Shown: positions 12,066 through 25,397, numbered from the stretch's first letter. The stretch is DNA of 64,000 nucleotides from Sclerodactyla briareus (GCA_026419785.1 JAODTK010001444.1:930001-994000), one strand, 5' to 3'. Translations and numbers: made by a program. The notes: generated by a model from the letters alone, not told the origin.

Positions 12066-13190
12066 GAATGAAATTTCAGTAAATTTCCAGCATGAATGCT
12101 AGGGAACCTTTTGTTTTGATAACGTTTGTACCTTGTTCTAAAATTGGAACATTTTCGGTCCTTCTGATCTTGAATATACTGAAACAAGGCAATCGCCCCC
12201 AGTGTCTTCGCCTGGATGAGCTTTGATTATTGATGTCTTCCATTCAGTCACTATGCAACCAATTATGAAGCTTTCCATGTGTTTCTTCTAGATTTGGTGG
12301 TATTAGCAATTGACAGAAACAGCCTACAAATCAGGGACCAATTTCCATGAATTATTGGTGACCATGTCTTACCAAGAGTATCAAGTTCTGTGGAATGACT
12401 AAAATTGGCTAATTCATGCAAATCAAACGCAATACGCGACTTTCATTTTCCTGGAATCAAACAAAACTTGAAAAATTTGATAAATGAAGCAAATTATTCA
12501 CATTGAATAACCCCAATGACTTGAGTTTATGTGTAAAAAATTTGGGGGGACTTAAAAGAAGACCATACCGATTCAAGCTCTCATGAAAATCGAAACAAAC
12601 TTTGAAATTTGGAATAAATCATGCAAAATAGACACACTGAATTACTTCCAGTGACCTCCAGTCTTATGTTAAAAAATGTTGGAGAGTGAAGGTAAACATA
12701 CCTACCAAATTTTATGAATATCTGGTGAACTTACTTATTAATATTTTTTGTTTGTTTTTTATGAATTTCATGAATGAAATTATGCAATGCCAAATGACCT
12801 CCAGTGACCCTGAATCCATAATGAAAAGTTTCAGAGCTGAAGGTAAACCATACCCACCAGGTAACATGAAAATCCAACCAACTCAGGATTTAGTATAAAT
12901 TATGCAACTTTAAACACATCAAATCATTGTTAAAAAAATTGGGAACTGAAGGTAGATCATACTCACAAAGTTTCGTGAAAATCTGGCGACATTTTGCATT
13001 ACATTATGCAAATAAGACACTTATTAGGCAATTCATGCTGAAAATCTAATCATTCCATCTACACTTCATATCCTACACGTGTATGCATGTGCCCATGGAC
13101 AAATCACCATAGCACCCATTAGATCTGAGGAATCTAATGATCCGTAATCTTGCTAACGAGCCAAGACAACAAATGACATAAAATAGGCTA
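12066..13190 (+). repeat. dispersed repeat copy A (GACCTCCAGTGACC family)
   Basis: This matches copies at about 34500-35330 and 50280-51140 in the same order. It starts with CAAGGC/ATCGCC..CAGTGTCT, then CACTATGCAACCAATT, then AATCAGGGACCAATTTC, GACCATGTCT and AGAGTATCAAGTT. Next come internal ~110-bp modules carrying TGACCTCCAGTGACCCTGAA and GAAGGTAAACCATACC. The 3' end is CTGAAAATCTAATCA to GAATCTAATGATCCGTAATC and AAATAGGCTAATTA. It has no coding capacity and is probably a non-autonomous mobile element of unknown class. Confidence 0.75.
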
Positions 13191-15835
13191 ATTACCCTGT
13201 GCAATGTGTGTATGCATCAGACTGCTAAGTGTACTCAGCTGACCTTTGACATCACATCATATCATAACACTGCAATTGTTGGGGGATTAGTTCCCTAATA
13301 ACAATGATAGTATATAATTCTACATCCCTAAATGGAGGAAAAGAATATATCTTGTTGGTTTTTTTCATTTCTGTGATAAATATTTAGAATTTCTTTTGTA
13401 GTATTGTATGGCACTGCTATATTCCTTTTTTTTTGTTAACCTTTTTTTTTTGTTCACCTTGAGGAGCTAGCTGTGAAAAAACAGCACACAGTTTTAGCCT
13501 TTCGCAAAGCACAAATTGGAGTTAGCATACACTGCAATGCAAATCTTCTGAGGAATCTAATGATCTTAATTTCCAGCTGGTCCAAAATTCTGTAAATGAG
13601 CAGAGATCAGAATCGTACCCTGAAATTTTCCCAAAAAAGGCCACAATTCTATTTTTGATTCCCAGGTCACTGACCTGTAAATTCTAGGAAAAACAAGGGG
13701 TCAAGCTTTTAAGCCTGGATGAAAGAATTGAAAATATAAAATGGAAATTTCGTCAGCCTTTTTTGCAGCACTGGGACTTGTTATTAACCATCAACATGGC
13801 AATAGCAACTACCAGCAATTGTTAACTATATATGTAGGCTGTGTGTTTTACGTAGTCACTCTCCATGTAGGGGGATTATAAACAATCTACAGAACGTTAA
13901 TAATGATATCACAGCTGTCGGCATGGATGTTTACAGCTCTACGTTGTCGTCATGCTTGACATCCAATCCAACAAAATACACACAGGGAGTTGTTAAGATC
14001 ATACGAGTATTAGAGGGATATACAGAGAGTGTCATTATTGGCTGGTTTCTAGTTACTGAGAATCAATTGCTCACATGAAATGAGGTGGGCGTATGTGTAG
14101 CGTAATACTAACAGAGACAATGGAGGTCAGTTCGCAGTGTCATGTCCAAATGCTTTTCACCAGTCCTTCTGTTGGAGGGGGGATTAGAGTTGGATGGTCA
14201 TGGCATAGATTTCCTTCAAACTGACAGAGGACATGCAAAACCTCAAACCCAAGGATCTTGCATTGTTGAGCCCCCCCCCCCCCCAATAAACATTTATCAG
14301 GAACTAAGGGGGAAGGGGGGAAAGGAATTTCACTTATTTCTTTGTGAATAATACATTTCATCCTTCTGCTATCAAAATGCAAAATGGCAGAATTGACAGC
14401 CGTATGTCATAAAAGACAACCCTCAGATCGATACCCTTACTTCCCCTCCACACAATCATGTCAATAAGAATGGAAAGGATCTGACTACCTGTTAAATACT
14501 CTGAATTTTTGGTGTGAGGCTTCAACTTTTGTACTTTGAACAGTTAATCAAATCCATATACTCTTTCATGCATTTTCTTCACTAGGCCCACTACACCTCC
14601 ATGTGAAGCGTGTAGATTTTATTGCGATAACCATAAAGGAAACCGCAGTCACCTGAAATTCCTCACTGACAAACAAACAGGTTGTTTATAATAATATTGT
14701 CAAATTTGTTGCCTAATACCACAAACGACACACAGGGGGGAATATTAACGATTGTGTCAACAGCAATTCATAATTTTACCTAACAACCGCTATAAATGTG
14801 ACTGATCAATGCGACGTGGGAACAGTTATGATGACAGCAAATCCTCAATTCTCCTTACAATTATCTATGAATGTAACTAATCAATTATGAAAACAAGCGT
14901 GATGATATCAATTTAATAGTTCCTCGTGCAAACCAAATTCATTCAGGGTAAGTGTGGTGGATTTCTTGAACCCACGCAGGTGTAGTGAGTATAGTTCATA
15001 ACCCTGTATCTCAACTTCGATGTTTTAAATTCATTTTGTTTTTGGGTTGTCTATTAACTGAATCATCTGAGTTCAGTAATGCCCCAGAGGGGTATGTTTT
15101 CCCATAAGTGTAAAATGGAAAATATTCAACAATATTAAAAAATGCCCGCATCTATATTCTTCAAATATTCTGACTATTCAGATTTTCAAAATTGGTTTTC
15201 CAATACTCGCATTTGCACAGTCTTCTGCTCGCCTCTCCTCAATGGCAAAGAGATATCGCATATTAGTAGATCTGTCTCAATCTCATGCGGCATTGAATAA
15301 TCAAAGTCAATTTTTTTTTTGGGGAAGTATGTTCTGACATAGTCTCAGAGTTAATTTGCCCACTAGCACTAACCCCACTGACTTACACTGTAGTGTTTTT
15401 CGTTGTCACATGTATTGTCACACACAGGCTGATATGATAGCCACGAAGCAGGGACACCTCACCGTACACAGAATCAATAAATGGAACGATAACATGAATA
15501 AAATGCATGATGTCACATTGGCATCTGATCCTAGCAACCACTGACATAAGGTAATCTTACCAATCACCATTGTGTCAGCAGTAATCTATCGATTCATCCA
15601 GAGCACGCCAGGTACAGTCAGTAGACAGACTGCCCAAACAGAACCGAGGAGACAAGTTAAATGGGTCAGAGGCCTAATGTATACTGAGCAGTACTACTGC
15701 TATACAGCGCCTTCCCACTCAAAACAATCCATATAGAAACTGGACATGTGTGGGCGGCTAAACCGCCAAAGTGCATTCCCCGCAGAAACAGCCTTTATGG
15801 ACCTCATTCAGAGGGAGCACAACAAGTTATATCGA
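13191..15835. other. no gene recognised
   Basis: AT-rich sequence with T-runs near 13430-13450 and a C-run near 14270. GAGGAATCTAATGATC at about 13551 repeats the 3' part of the dispersed repeat (13128). I see no exon with plausible splice sites and a recognisable product. Confidence 0.5.
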
Positions 15836-16440
15836 TTTGACCTCCAGTGACTTTTAAATGCCCTACCAACGGCGTTGTTCAGGTCCAACTGTAGTCCACA
15901 TTCCCAAAGTTTCGTTTAAATATGACAAAAAATTGCATGCTATTGGCAACCTTTTGACCTCCGTGACATGAAATGACCTCCATGTTGTTAAGGATTAACA
16001 ACATCCACATCCACCAAATTTTATTCAAATCCGACAAGTTAGAAAAATTGTGAGTAAAACAACACAAATTTGACCTCCGGTAACCTTGAAATCACCGGAG
16101 GCGATGATGGTTATTAAGGATTTATATATCAAAAGAGTTAGGTCAATTCCAAATGAACTGCAAGGTTCTAATGAGAATGAGCCAAAGTTTTGTAAAATCC
16201 CACAAAATTGTGAGAACTCGACCTCTGGTGACAAGGAAATATTGCCATTTTTCCCGGGACCAACTGAAGTTACCACCCACCAGTTTCCTGAAATCTGTAC
16301 AGAGAAGAAAAATCATGAATATTTTGCAAATTTGACCTCCGGTAACCTTGAAATCACCGTCATGTCTTTCGGGACTAACTTTTGTCTCCACCTACCAAGT
16401 GCGTGTTGTAAATCATGAGAACTGCAAAATAGAGGCAGCA
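15836..16440 (+). repeat. 116-bp tandem modules with TTTGACCTCCGG motif
   Basis: The motif TTTGACCTCCRGTRACCTTG occurs at about 15836, 15952, 16069, 16216 and 16332. The spacing is 116, 116, 148 and 116 bp. The copies at 16069 and 16332 are nearly identical over more than 20 bases. Between motifs lie CCACCAAATTT and CAAATCCGACAAG-type spacers. Overlapping open frames on both strands are incidental to this composition. The module is related in wording to, but distinct from, the repeat at 12066-13190. Confidence 0.75.
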
Positions 16441-17704
16441 GGACAGGCCCCACTTCGAACTAATCCAGATTTGGACTAGGACGGATATGTGTACCAAGGT
16501 TCAGAACAATCGGATAAAGCGTTCAGAGAGTATGCGAACGGCTAGAGTTCCGGCGACAGCGGCTACACCCCCTAAAAACCATAATATCCCGGACACTTCC
16601 AGTGCCGCAGGGATATGACCCTCCCTGATCATGAGAATTTAGAAGATACTCCAACAATCCTGGAGTGTATAGTGCCTTGGTCAGGCAGGGTGGGGTGGGG
16701 GGGCGGTCAGTGGATATGAGTGTCTCACTTCAGTTGATTGGTTTTCAATAGGGTTCTCAATAGGGCGATAACTACATCAGAGACAAGTAAGGAATTCACA
16801 TCCATGACAGTCCTTAGAAATGAAGAGCAATATAGGCTGCACTTACTGAGAGTTGGTATCTGATATGCAGTACTTTTGAATGAAGTGTCAAAAGACTTTG
16901 TGATCTAATGTCTCCCTGACTATGTGGGTCTGCAGTTGGATGTCACATTCCACATTTATGTTACCTATGGTCTACCAGTAAATATGTAAGTCAACAGAAT
17001 GCCCCATTAATTCACCGATCCCACCAACTACACAGGCAGTGACGTGTTGTCACATCTAAAATTCCAGTGTTCACCATGGTTTCCTCCTTTCACACTTCGG
17101 ACTGACACCTAATATCAATAATGTCACCACTCACCAGTGATCGCCAGGAGAATTCACCTCAAGGAAAATTCATCTGGAATCTAATGTCACTGATGATTCA
17201 CTTATCAGATCTCACAGGCCTATACTCTAATGTCATATATGGAATTAATTGTTACCAAAGAATCTCTCAGGGAATTCATGACAGCAAGAGGAAAATCACA
17301 GTAATATACTAGCCTCATGAAAGGTCAGTGGAAGTGTGGAGCATGACGTTGAAGGTTACAAATCCTTCTGATTAGTATGTCAGGGAAATCAACAGAACCT
17401 ATAATGTTCAGGTCAATGAAATAGTGGAAACGAGGCAGACCCATTATTATGCAATGTTTTATAACATCACAGGGGAAAGAGAAAGACTGCTATGCAGTCG
17501 AATTACTTTTCGAAAACTCACAAGAATGGTGACCGTGATTTAGATGAAAAATTCACAAAATCCTTGAGAATGGAATAGATGTAAGAATTTATTGACCTTG
17601 AAGATAGAAAAAATACCTCACAACTTTTCACCTATCAGAGAAAAAAAAAAAATCAGCAATACTGTAAACTCAACAGCAGTATTTGAAAAAAAAAAAAAAA
17701 TTAT
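16441..17704. other. no gene recognised
   Basis: This begins with a tail-like segment (CACTTCGAACTAATCCAGAT and GATATGTGTACCAAGGTTCA) that reads like the end of the 116-bp repeat element. AT-rich sequence and two A-runs (17641-17652 and 17687-17700) follow. No exon is seen. Confidence 0.45.
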
Positions 17705-18015
17705 GGTATACTTGCTGAGCAGAGGATCGCACCTATTCAAGGCCCAGCAAGGGTGCAGACCTGGATACTGCCCCCATTGTCAGCTACGAATCCCTCACCA
17801 GATACTTGGAATAAGGCAATCCTCCTTTTTGCGTTACCTTAATGTGGGGTGAGGGTAATCACACGGCAACATGCAAAATGCCTACCCCTCATTCGTCCCT
17901 GCTCCAATCCTTGTGGTGCTGAGGTTCTTTTTCAAGGTCTTTTGGCATGACCCGACCGGGGAATCGAACCCTGGTCTCCCGGGTGAAAGCTGATGCTCTA
18001 CCAACTGTTACTGTA
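17705..18015 (-). mobile_element. tRNA-derived SINE, copy 1
   Basis: On the minus strand the element starts with a tRNA-like head. GTTGGTAGAGCATC resembles an A box, and GGTTCGATTCC near 17960-17975 matches a pol III B box. It then runs about 310 bp to a T/A-rich end at 17690-17704. A second copy in the same orientation is at 41422-41785, sharing CTTTCACCCGGGAGAC, the head and the tail segment GAGCAGAGGAT. The cloverleaf is incomplete, so this is not a functional tRNA gene. Confidence 0.8.
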
Positions 18016-18986
18016 ACCTGGTAAATCCCAACATGGCCATTGCACAGTTGTCCATTTGCATATTTTTGACCAAAAGGGTGACTCTTGACCATGCACTGTT
18101 TATTCACTATTGGTGGTAGCAGTGATTTACTAGAGAACTGTTTTCTCTTTTTCTTCCTGATAGCTCAACTAATACTGACTAATTCAGAAAACGATTATGG
18201 AGGATAATTCTCCTGACCATTAAACTGTTAGAGGCCCTCCGAGAAACAGCAATTACTCAAGATACCCATAACTGTCATCCTCAATGAGGCCAGCCAATCA
18301 ACACCAACCACTGTAGGACTAGTATTGACAGTAAAACCAGACCTACAGTACACACAGTGATACAACAGGAAAGGTGAAAATTAGGATACTGCAACCATAC
18401 ATGAATAGGAACACCATGAGCCGTGAAGCAGCCTGGGATATGTTTCCATGGAATTGTCTAATGGATTGAACCAGGGCTATTAATAAATTATTGAACTTTG
18501 TACAGCAACATCTCTGCATCCATACATATCTGATATTTGTTTGTGTTATGGAGGAAGTAACGAAGCTCCTCACAGATGGCTGTCACTCCATTCAAATATG
18601 GTAGCGAGTTCACCTCACAGTGTGGAATCTGTCACGTACCACCCAAGGATCAACACACCTTAGGATTTGGGGGCTTCCAAGCAGTAATTAGCAATTTCTT
18701 GTGTGGGCAGTAGAAGGTAATGTATGGGGGGGGGGGGGGGGGGAGGTCTCCATTACACCTGGGTGTGGGGAAGGGAAGGGGTGAGGGGGAAGGGGCAGAG
18801 AAAAGGCAAAAGTGAAGAATGACCGAATCCCCCCCCCCTCTCCACCCTAAATTAGAATCTCCCTTTATGCCTGCACAAACTTGGTATGAGATGTACCAAT
18901 CTGCCATTTAACTCATATTTCATGTTCCTAAGCAAGAATGGGGCTTTACGCCATATTAGAAATGAACCAAAGAATGTAAAACTCAC
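18016..18986 (-). other. sequence downstream of PKC exon, probably intron
   Basis: If the PKC gene continues to the left, this is intron sequence beginning at the GTGAGT donor (18986-18981). It includes an 18-nt G-run (18726-18743) and purine-rich sequence, but no V3-hinge or kinase exon that I can recognise. Confidence 0.5.
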
Positions 18987-19212
18987 ACTAATACAGAGTC
19001 CAGTTATGATGCTGGCATCCTCTCCTATGGCGGGAACATTGTAGAACTCGCCCTCCTCCTGGCTGAGCAACTTGAACCAGCCCTCGACTGGGGACTTCTT
19101 CAGCTCCGATATGCCAAAGGACATGGACCCCATGAAGTCATTACGAGAGGTCCGGTCCCAGTCCCAGACCTCGATCAGTAGACGCCTGTTCTTGTCGCTC
19201 TCCTTCAGTGGG
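18987..19212 (-). CDS. conventional protein kinase C, second C2-domain exon
   Basis: This is an internal exon of a calcium-dependent PKC, a Ser/Thr kinase brought to membranes by Ca2+/phosphatidylserine binding through its C2 domain and by diacylglycerol through C1. The minus-strand frame is intact for 75 codons after one leading base. It contains [55 protein letters not shown]; the DWD and RND residues belong to the Ca2+-binding loop of the C2 family. Residue for residue it is closest to PKC beta from memory of the family. An acceptor CACACAG precedes 19212 (phase 2, completing a TT|C Phe codon) and a consensus GTGAGT donor follows 18987. The last ~12 residues (after NVPA) are not conserved, so the true donor could lie slightly earlier. 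Confidence 0.93.
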
Positions 19213-19709
19213 CTGTGTGAGGAACATTCAAGAAAATTGCAACCATCCCTCACTGCCCCTACAAATATAAATAGCCCCAAAGATATGGGTGATCCATTTT
19301 ATTTTTCATTTGCCATCCATCAACCTTGGAGCTACATTCACCCTCAAAGTTCCCCTATGATATGCAAGCAGACTGCATTTGCCTGGAGACGATGGAGTTA
19401 CCTGCGAGTCCGACAATCAATATCTCTAGGGCGAGAGGGGTGGTTCAGGAGTTGCAGATAGGTGAGCCCCTCCGTAGCAAAACAACACTCGAGAATATTG
19501 CCTGTGACTAGAAGGCTTAAGATACTTCAATTTTCTATAATCAATTGCAGCAACTATACACTTGGCCAAATTCCCTTTGGCACAGAGGGTAATCATGTGC
19601 TAAAGGCACAAATGGGATTTTTGGGGCAATGTCATTAGGCAAAGAACAATTTGGCGCTACATTTCACCTGTATTATATGGTAACTGGTCCACTAGCTGGA
19701 AGATTATTA

Positions 19710-22700
19710 CCAATGTATCAGTGCACTCAACCCCCAACCATGTAGTGAAACCTATCAGAGGTGTCCACTACAAGGTATCAGTGCACTCAACCCTCAACCA
19801 TGTAGTGAAACCTATCAGAGGTGTCCACTACCAAGGTATCAGGGCAATCAACCCCCAACCATGTAGTGAAAACTATCAGAGGTGTCCACTACCAAGGTAT
19901 CAAGGTGGGCACCCAACAACAACCCCCACCAATTAGAAAACCTCTCTCACAGAAGTATCCACTAACAAGGTATCAGTGCACTCCACCCGCAACAATGTAG
20001 TAAAAAACCTATCAAGGTGTCCACTACCAAGGATCAGTGCACTCAACCCCCAACCATTAAGTAAAACCTATCAGATGTGTCCACTACAAGGTATCAGGGC
20101 ACTCACCACCCCCAACCAGTAGTAAAACCCATCAGAGGTGTCCACTACCAAGATCAGGGCACTCAACGCCCCAACCCTGTAGTAAAACCTATCAGAGGCG
20201 TCCACTACCCAAGCATGACCACTCAACCCCCCAAACAATGTAGTGAAACCTATCACAGGTGTCCACTACAGTTCAGTGCACTCAACCACCCCACCCATTT
20301 AGTGAACCTATCAGAGGTGTCCACTACCAAGGTATCAGGGCACTCAAGGACCCCCAACCATGTAATGAATCTTATCAGAGGACAGGAAGTATCCACTACT
20401 AACCAAGTTATCAGAGCACTCAACCCCCACCATGTTAGTAAAACCTATCAGAGGTGTCCACCACCAAGGTATCAGTTCAGCGACTCAACCCCCCAACCCC
20501 CAACCACGTAGTGAAACCTATCAGAGTGTGAACTACCACGGATCAGTTACTCAAACCCCCAACCATGTAGTGAAAAACCTAATCAGAGGTGTCCACTAAC
20601 CAAGTGTATCAGGGCACTCACCTCCCAACCATTAATTGAAATGTAAAAATCTATCAGAGGACAGAAGTACCACACCAATGTATCATGCACTCCCTCAGCG
20701 CCCCAACCATGTCGTGAAACCTATCAGAGGTGAACTACCAAGTATCAGTGCACTCAACACCCCAACCAGGTAGTGAAACTATTAGAGTTGTCCACTACCC
20801 AAAGGTAATCAGGGCCTCAACCCCCACCATGTACTGAAATCATCAGAGGACAGAAGTTCCACTACCAATGTATCAGAGCACCACACCCCAACCCTGTGTC
20901 AAACCTTATCATAGTTGTCACTTACCAAGGTCTCATTGCACTCAACCCCCATCCATTAGGAAACCTATCAAGGTGAGAACTACCAAGGTATCAGTGCGCT
21001 CAACCCCCCAACCATGTAGTGGCAACCTACAAGGTGCCCACTACCAAGGTATCAAGGGATCAGGTCAACTCAACCCCCAACCATGTAATTAAATCTATCA
21101 GGGACCGAAGTATCCCGACTACCAAGGTAATCAGCGCACTCAACCCCCAACCATGTAGTAAAACCTATCAGAGGTGTGAACTACCAAGGTAATCATGCAC
21201 TCAACCCCCAACCATGTATTGAAACCTATCCGACGGTGGTGAACTACCAAGGTATCAATCTAGTCACTGGTCAGGGTTTCCCTCAACCATGTAGTGAAAC
21301 CGACAGAGGGTCCACTACTACCAAGGTAAATCAGTGCACTCAACACCAAAACCATGTAATTGAAACCTATCAGAAGGTGTTCCACTACCAAGGTATCAGG
21401 CACTCAACACCCGAACCTGTAGTGAAACCTATCAAGGTGTCCACACCAAGGTATCAGGGCATTCAACCCCCAACCATGTAGTGAAACCATCAGAAGGTGT
21501 CCACTACTACCAAGGATCAGTGCACGCAAGCCCCCCAACCAGTATGAAAGCTATCGAGGTGTCCACTACTACCAAGTTCATGCACATCACTCCCCAACCA
21601 GTATAAACCTATCAAGGTGTCCACTACACAAGGTAATCAGGGCACGAACCCCCACCATGTGTCGTAAAACTATCGGAGGTGTCCATACCCAGGTTCTTGC
21701 ACTCAACCCCCAACCATGAATGAAACCTATCAAGTGTCCTACTACCAAGGTATCAGTGCACTCAATCCCCAACCATGTAGTGAACCTATCGAGGTGTCTA
21801 CACCAATGGTATCATTGACTCAACTCAAAACCCCCAACCATTAGTACAACCTATCAGAGGTCGCACTACCAAGGTACAGTGCACTCAACCAAAACACCCC
21901 CAACCATGGTAGTGAAACCTTATCAAGGTGTCTCACTACCAAAGTTCATGGCACTCAACACCCAACCATGTAGTAAAACCTATCAGAGGTGTCCACTCCA
22001 ATGTATCGGGGGCACTCAACGCAACCCGCCAACCCTTGTAGTGAAAACTATCAGAGGTGTCCACTACCAAGGTATCCAGGGCCCCCTCAACAAAAACAAA
22101 GCCCCCAAACATTAATGAAATCTATCCAGAGGACAGGAGTATCCACTACCCAAGGTTATCAGAGCACTTCAACGCAAAACCCCCAACCATGTAGTAAAAC
22201 CTATCAGAGGCGTCCACTACCAGGTATCAGTGCACTCCACCCCCCACCATGTAGTGAAAACTATCAAGGGTTTTTTTGGGTGAAACTACCAGTATCAGTG
22301 CCTCACCACCAACCATGTATTGAACCTATCAGGTGTCCACTTTCCAAGGTATCAGTCACTTCACAACCCCCAACCATGTAGTGAAAACTATCAGAGGTGT
22401 CCACTACCAAGGTAATCAGGGCACTCAACCCCCCACCATGTAGTGAAACCTATCATAAGTGTGGACTACCAAGGTATCAGTGCACTCAATCCCCAACCAT
22501 AGTAAAACCTATCAGAGGTGTCAAATACCAAGGTATCAGGGCACTCAACCCCCACCATGTAGTGAAAACTATCGGAGTGTTCCCCACCAAGGTTCAGGGG
22601 CACTCAACCCCCAACCATGGTAATGAAATCTAGCAGAGGACAGGAGTAATCCCTACCAAGGTATCAGATGCACTCAACCCCCAACCATTAGTAAAACTTC

Positions 22701-24510
22701 GAGGTTTCCACTACCAAGGTTCAGGTGCACTCAAAAAACCCCCACTCATGTAGTGAACACCTATCAAGGTTTGACTCCCATGTATCACAGTGCACTCAAC
22801 CCCCAACCATGTAGTGAAACCTATCAGTGTCACTTCCAAGGTTATAGTCCCTCCAACCCGCAACCAGTAGTGAACCGATCAAGGTGCCACTACCAGGTAT
22901 CAGGGCACTCAACCCTCAACCATGTAGTAAAACCTATCAGAGGTGTCCACTCCAAGGTCTCAGTGCAACTCAACCCCCAACCATGTAGTGAACCTATCAG
23001 GTGTCCAATACCACGGTATCATGCACTCAACCCCCAACCATGTTGTGAAACCTATCAGAGGTTCCACTACCACGGTATCAGGGCACTCAAACCCACCCCG
23101 CAACCAGGTAATGAAATCTTATCAAAGGACAGAAGGTAAATCCACTAATACCAGGTATCGAGCACCACCCCCAACCATGTCGTGAAACCTATCAGAGGTT
23201 GAACTACCAAGTAGCAGTGCACTTCAACCCCCAACCATGTAGTGAATATCAGAGGTTTGAACTAACCAAAGTATCTAGTGCCCTCATCCCGCCACCATTT
23301 CTGGAAAGCTAATCGAAGGTTTCCCACTACTAACAAGGTATCAGTGCACTCCACCCCCCACCATGTAGTGACACCTATCAGAGGTGTCCCATACAAGGTA
23401 TCAGAGGCACTCAAAACCCCTAACCATGTAATGAAATCTATCAGAGGACTGGAGTATCACTACAAGGTACAGAGAATCAAAACCCCCAACCATTAGTAAA
23501 ACTATCATAGGTGTCCACTACCAAGGTATCAGGGCAGGGGCACTCAACCCCCAACCATGTAAGTGAAACCTATCGAGGTGTGAACTACCAAGTATCCATG
23601 CACTCAATCAACCCCACTCATTAGTTGAAACCTATCAGGTGGTCTCACACAAGATCAGTGCACTCACCCGCAACCATTGTGTGAACCTATCAGAGGTTGT
23701 CTCACTACCAAGGTACCAGGCACTCAACCCGCAACCATGTATTGAACCGATCAGAGGTTTCCACTACCAAGTATCAAGTGCACTACCCCCAACCATGTAG
23801 TGAAACCTATCAGGTGTCCACACCAAGGTAACAGTGCACTCAACCCCCAACCAGTAGTGAAACTATAGAGGTGTCCATACCAAGTATCGAGGGCACTCAA
23901 AAAGCCCCTAACCATGGTAATGAACTCTAATCAGAGGACAGAAGTTCCACTACCACGGTACAAGCACTCACCACCCCCAACCATGTAGTGAAACCCTAGC
24001 AAGTTTTAACTAACAAGGTATCATGCCTCAACCCCCAACCAGTAGTGAACCTATCAGAGGTGTGACACTACCAAGTAGTCAAGTGCACTCCACCCGCAAC
24101 CATGTGTGAAAGCTATCGAGGTGTCCACTACTTACCAAGGTTATACATGGACTCCCCCAACCATGTAGTGAAACCTTCAGAGGTGTCCTACTACCAAGGT
24201 ATCAGTGCACTCAAACCCCCAACCATGTAGTGGAACCTATCGGAGGTGTCCACTACCAAGGATCAGGGCACTCAACAACCCGAACCAATTTGAAAGCTAT
24301 CAGAGGTGTCCACTACCCAGTATCAGGCACTCATACCCCCCCACCATGTAGTAAAACCTATCCAATGTGTCCATACCAAGGAATCAGGACACTCAACAAC
24401 CCACAACCATGTAGCAAACCTACAGAGGTTGCCACTACCCCGATGTATCAGGGCACTCAACCCACAAAACATAGTGAAATCTATCAGAGTTTGTTTCACT
24501 GAAACTACCT
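19710..24510. repeat. ~61-bp minisatellite, about 78 copies, in PKC intron
   Basis: The unit contains CAGTGCACTCAACCCCCAAC, CATGTAGTGAAACCTATCAG and AGGTGTCCACTACCAAGGTA. A variant with AATGAAATCTATCAGAGGAC recurs at about 20364, 20640, 20835, 21088, 22113, 22621, 23110, 23425 and 23922, giving a higher-order pattern. Copies differ mostly by small deletions. On the transcribed minus strand the unit carries GGTTGGGGGTTGAG, a G-rich word every ~61 nt. Translations of this array look like repetitive Pro/Cys/Tyr proteins but shift frame constantly, so it is not coding. Confidence 0.97.
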
Positions 24511-24545
24511 GTTAGCTACATTAGTAGTTAATTATAAACCGTCCC

Positions 24546-24578
<33 letters not shown>

Positions 24579-24598
24579 ACCCCCCCCCCCCCCCCCCT
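24546..24598. repeat. near-uninterrupted C-run of about 50 nt
   Basis: A run of C with a single A near 24579 directly follows the minisatellite and a short AT spacer. On the PKC-sense strand this is poly-G. Its exact length is unreliable because homopolymers are error-prone in any assembly. Confidence 0.9.
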
Positions 24599-25334
24599 CC
24601 TGCCCGGCAGTGGATCATTGTAAAAGTTGACATACTGCTCATCATATTGATGACATTCTCCAGCTGCATACAGCAATCAATCAATTAATCACTACCAACG
24701 ACGCCGCACATTTCTCGTCTATGTTAGCGTTCAAACTTTGTTACGTTGCTTCAGACTGGAGGTTGTACTTATCGTAACTATGACGAAAGCATATCAATGA
24801 GCAATACATTGCAAGGTACAACTGGTTCCAGACTATTTTAAAGCCGAAGAGTTTCAATAGGTTCCTCACTGTGTGTTATTTTATTTTGACCTCCAATGGC
24901 TTCAGCATTTTTCACCAACTTTCATTCACGTCACATTATGGAGTTTTGTTCAGCCTAATGAACCTTGCCATTATTTTTTGAATGATTTTCCCCACTCTCA
25001 CAATAGTTACATGTATATACAACTTTCCGTATTCAACCTTTTATTATTTTCTCCACACGGTAGATGAAAGGTTGAGCTAGCTCACTCAAACCAATTGATG
25101 CTGGATGGGTAAATTCCTCAAGGGTTAGGTTTTCGATCAATCTCCTGATGCTGAATAATTAACCAACATTCTGGCTAATGATACAGAGGCAATGGAGTGC
25201 CCGATGTTCAACGGCATGTGGGTGCATTACGGTAACAAGATGTGTATGATTAGGAATTATATGTATTGAGCTTTGTTTTGATACATCAATGATATAAATT
25301 GACCACCTCAATGACCCTCAAATAACCTTCTAAC

Positions 25335-25397
25335 CTTTGTGCCATCATTGTCGAAAGTGAAGATATTTAGTCCAGAATCCAAACCCGCAAGCAGCAC
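25335..25397 (-). CDS. possible exon, WD-repeat-like peptide (uncertain)
   Basis: A 63-bp open segment on the minus strand encodes VLLAGLDSGLNIFTFDNDGT plus K. It is preceded by a pyrimidine-rich tract and CTCCCAG (acceptor) and followed by AAAG|GTTAGA (weak donor). LAGxDSGxNIF resembles a beta-propeller strand, loosely like the start of an Elongator ELP2-type WD repeat. It lies inside the PKC intron on the same strand. It cannot be a PKC cassette exon, because the PKC phase would meet a stop within it. It could be a nested gene, a retained fragment or chance. Confidence 0.3.

Noticed and set aside
17946-18011. Functional tRNA gene
   Set aside because: The B box is good, but the anticodon arm and acceptor stem do not fold. 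A homologous copy at 41.7 kb and the long attached body show it is a SINE head.
1-18900. PKC kinase-domain exons expected left of the C2 exon
   Set aside because: I looked on the minus strand for glycine-loop, HRD/YRDLK and DFG-type segments and found none, so they presumably lie outside the window or in unreadable sequence.
19721-24515. Many 60-144-codon frames with a repetitive Asn-Pro-Gln-Pro-Cys pattern, like a secreted repeat protein
   Set aside because: They are translations of the 61-bp minisatellite. The period is not a multiple of three, frames shift between units, and the real PKC introns bracket the region on the other strand.
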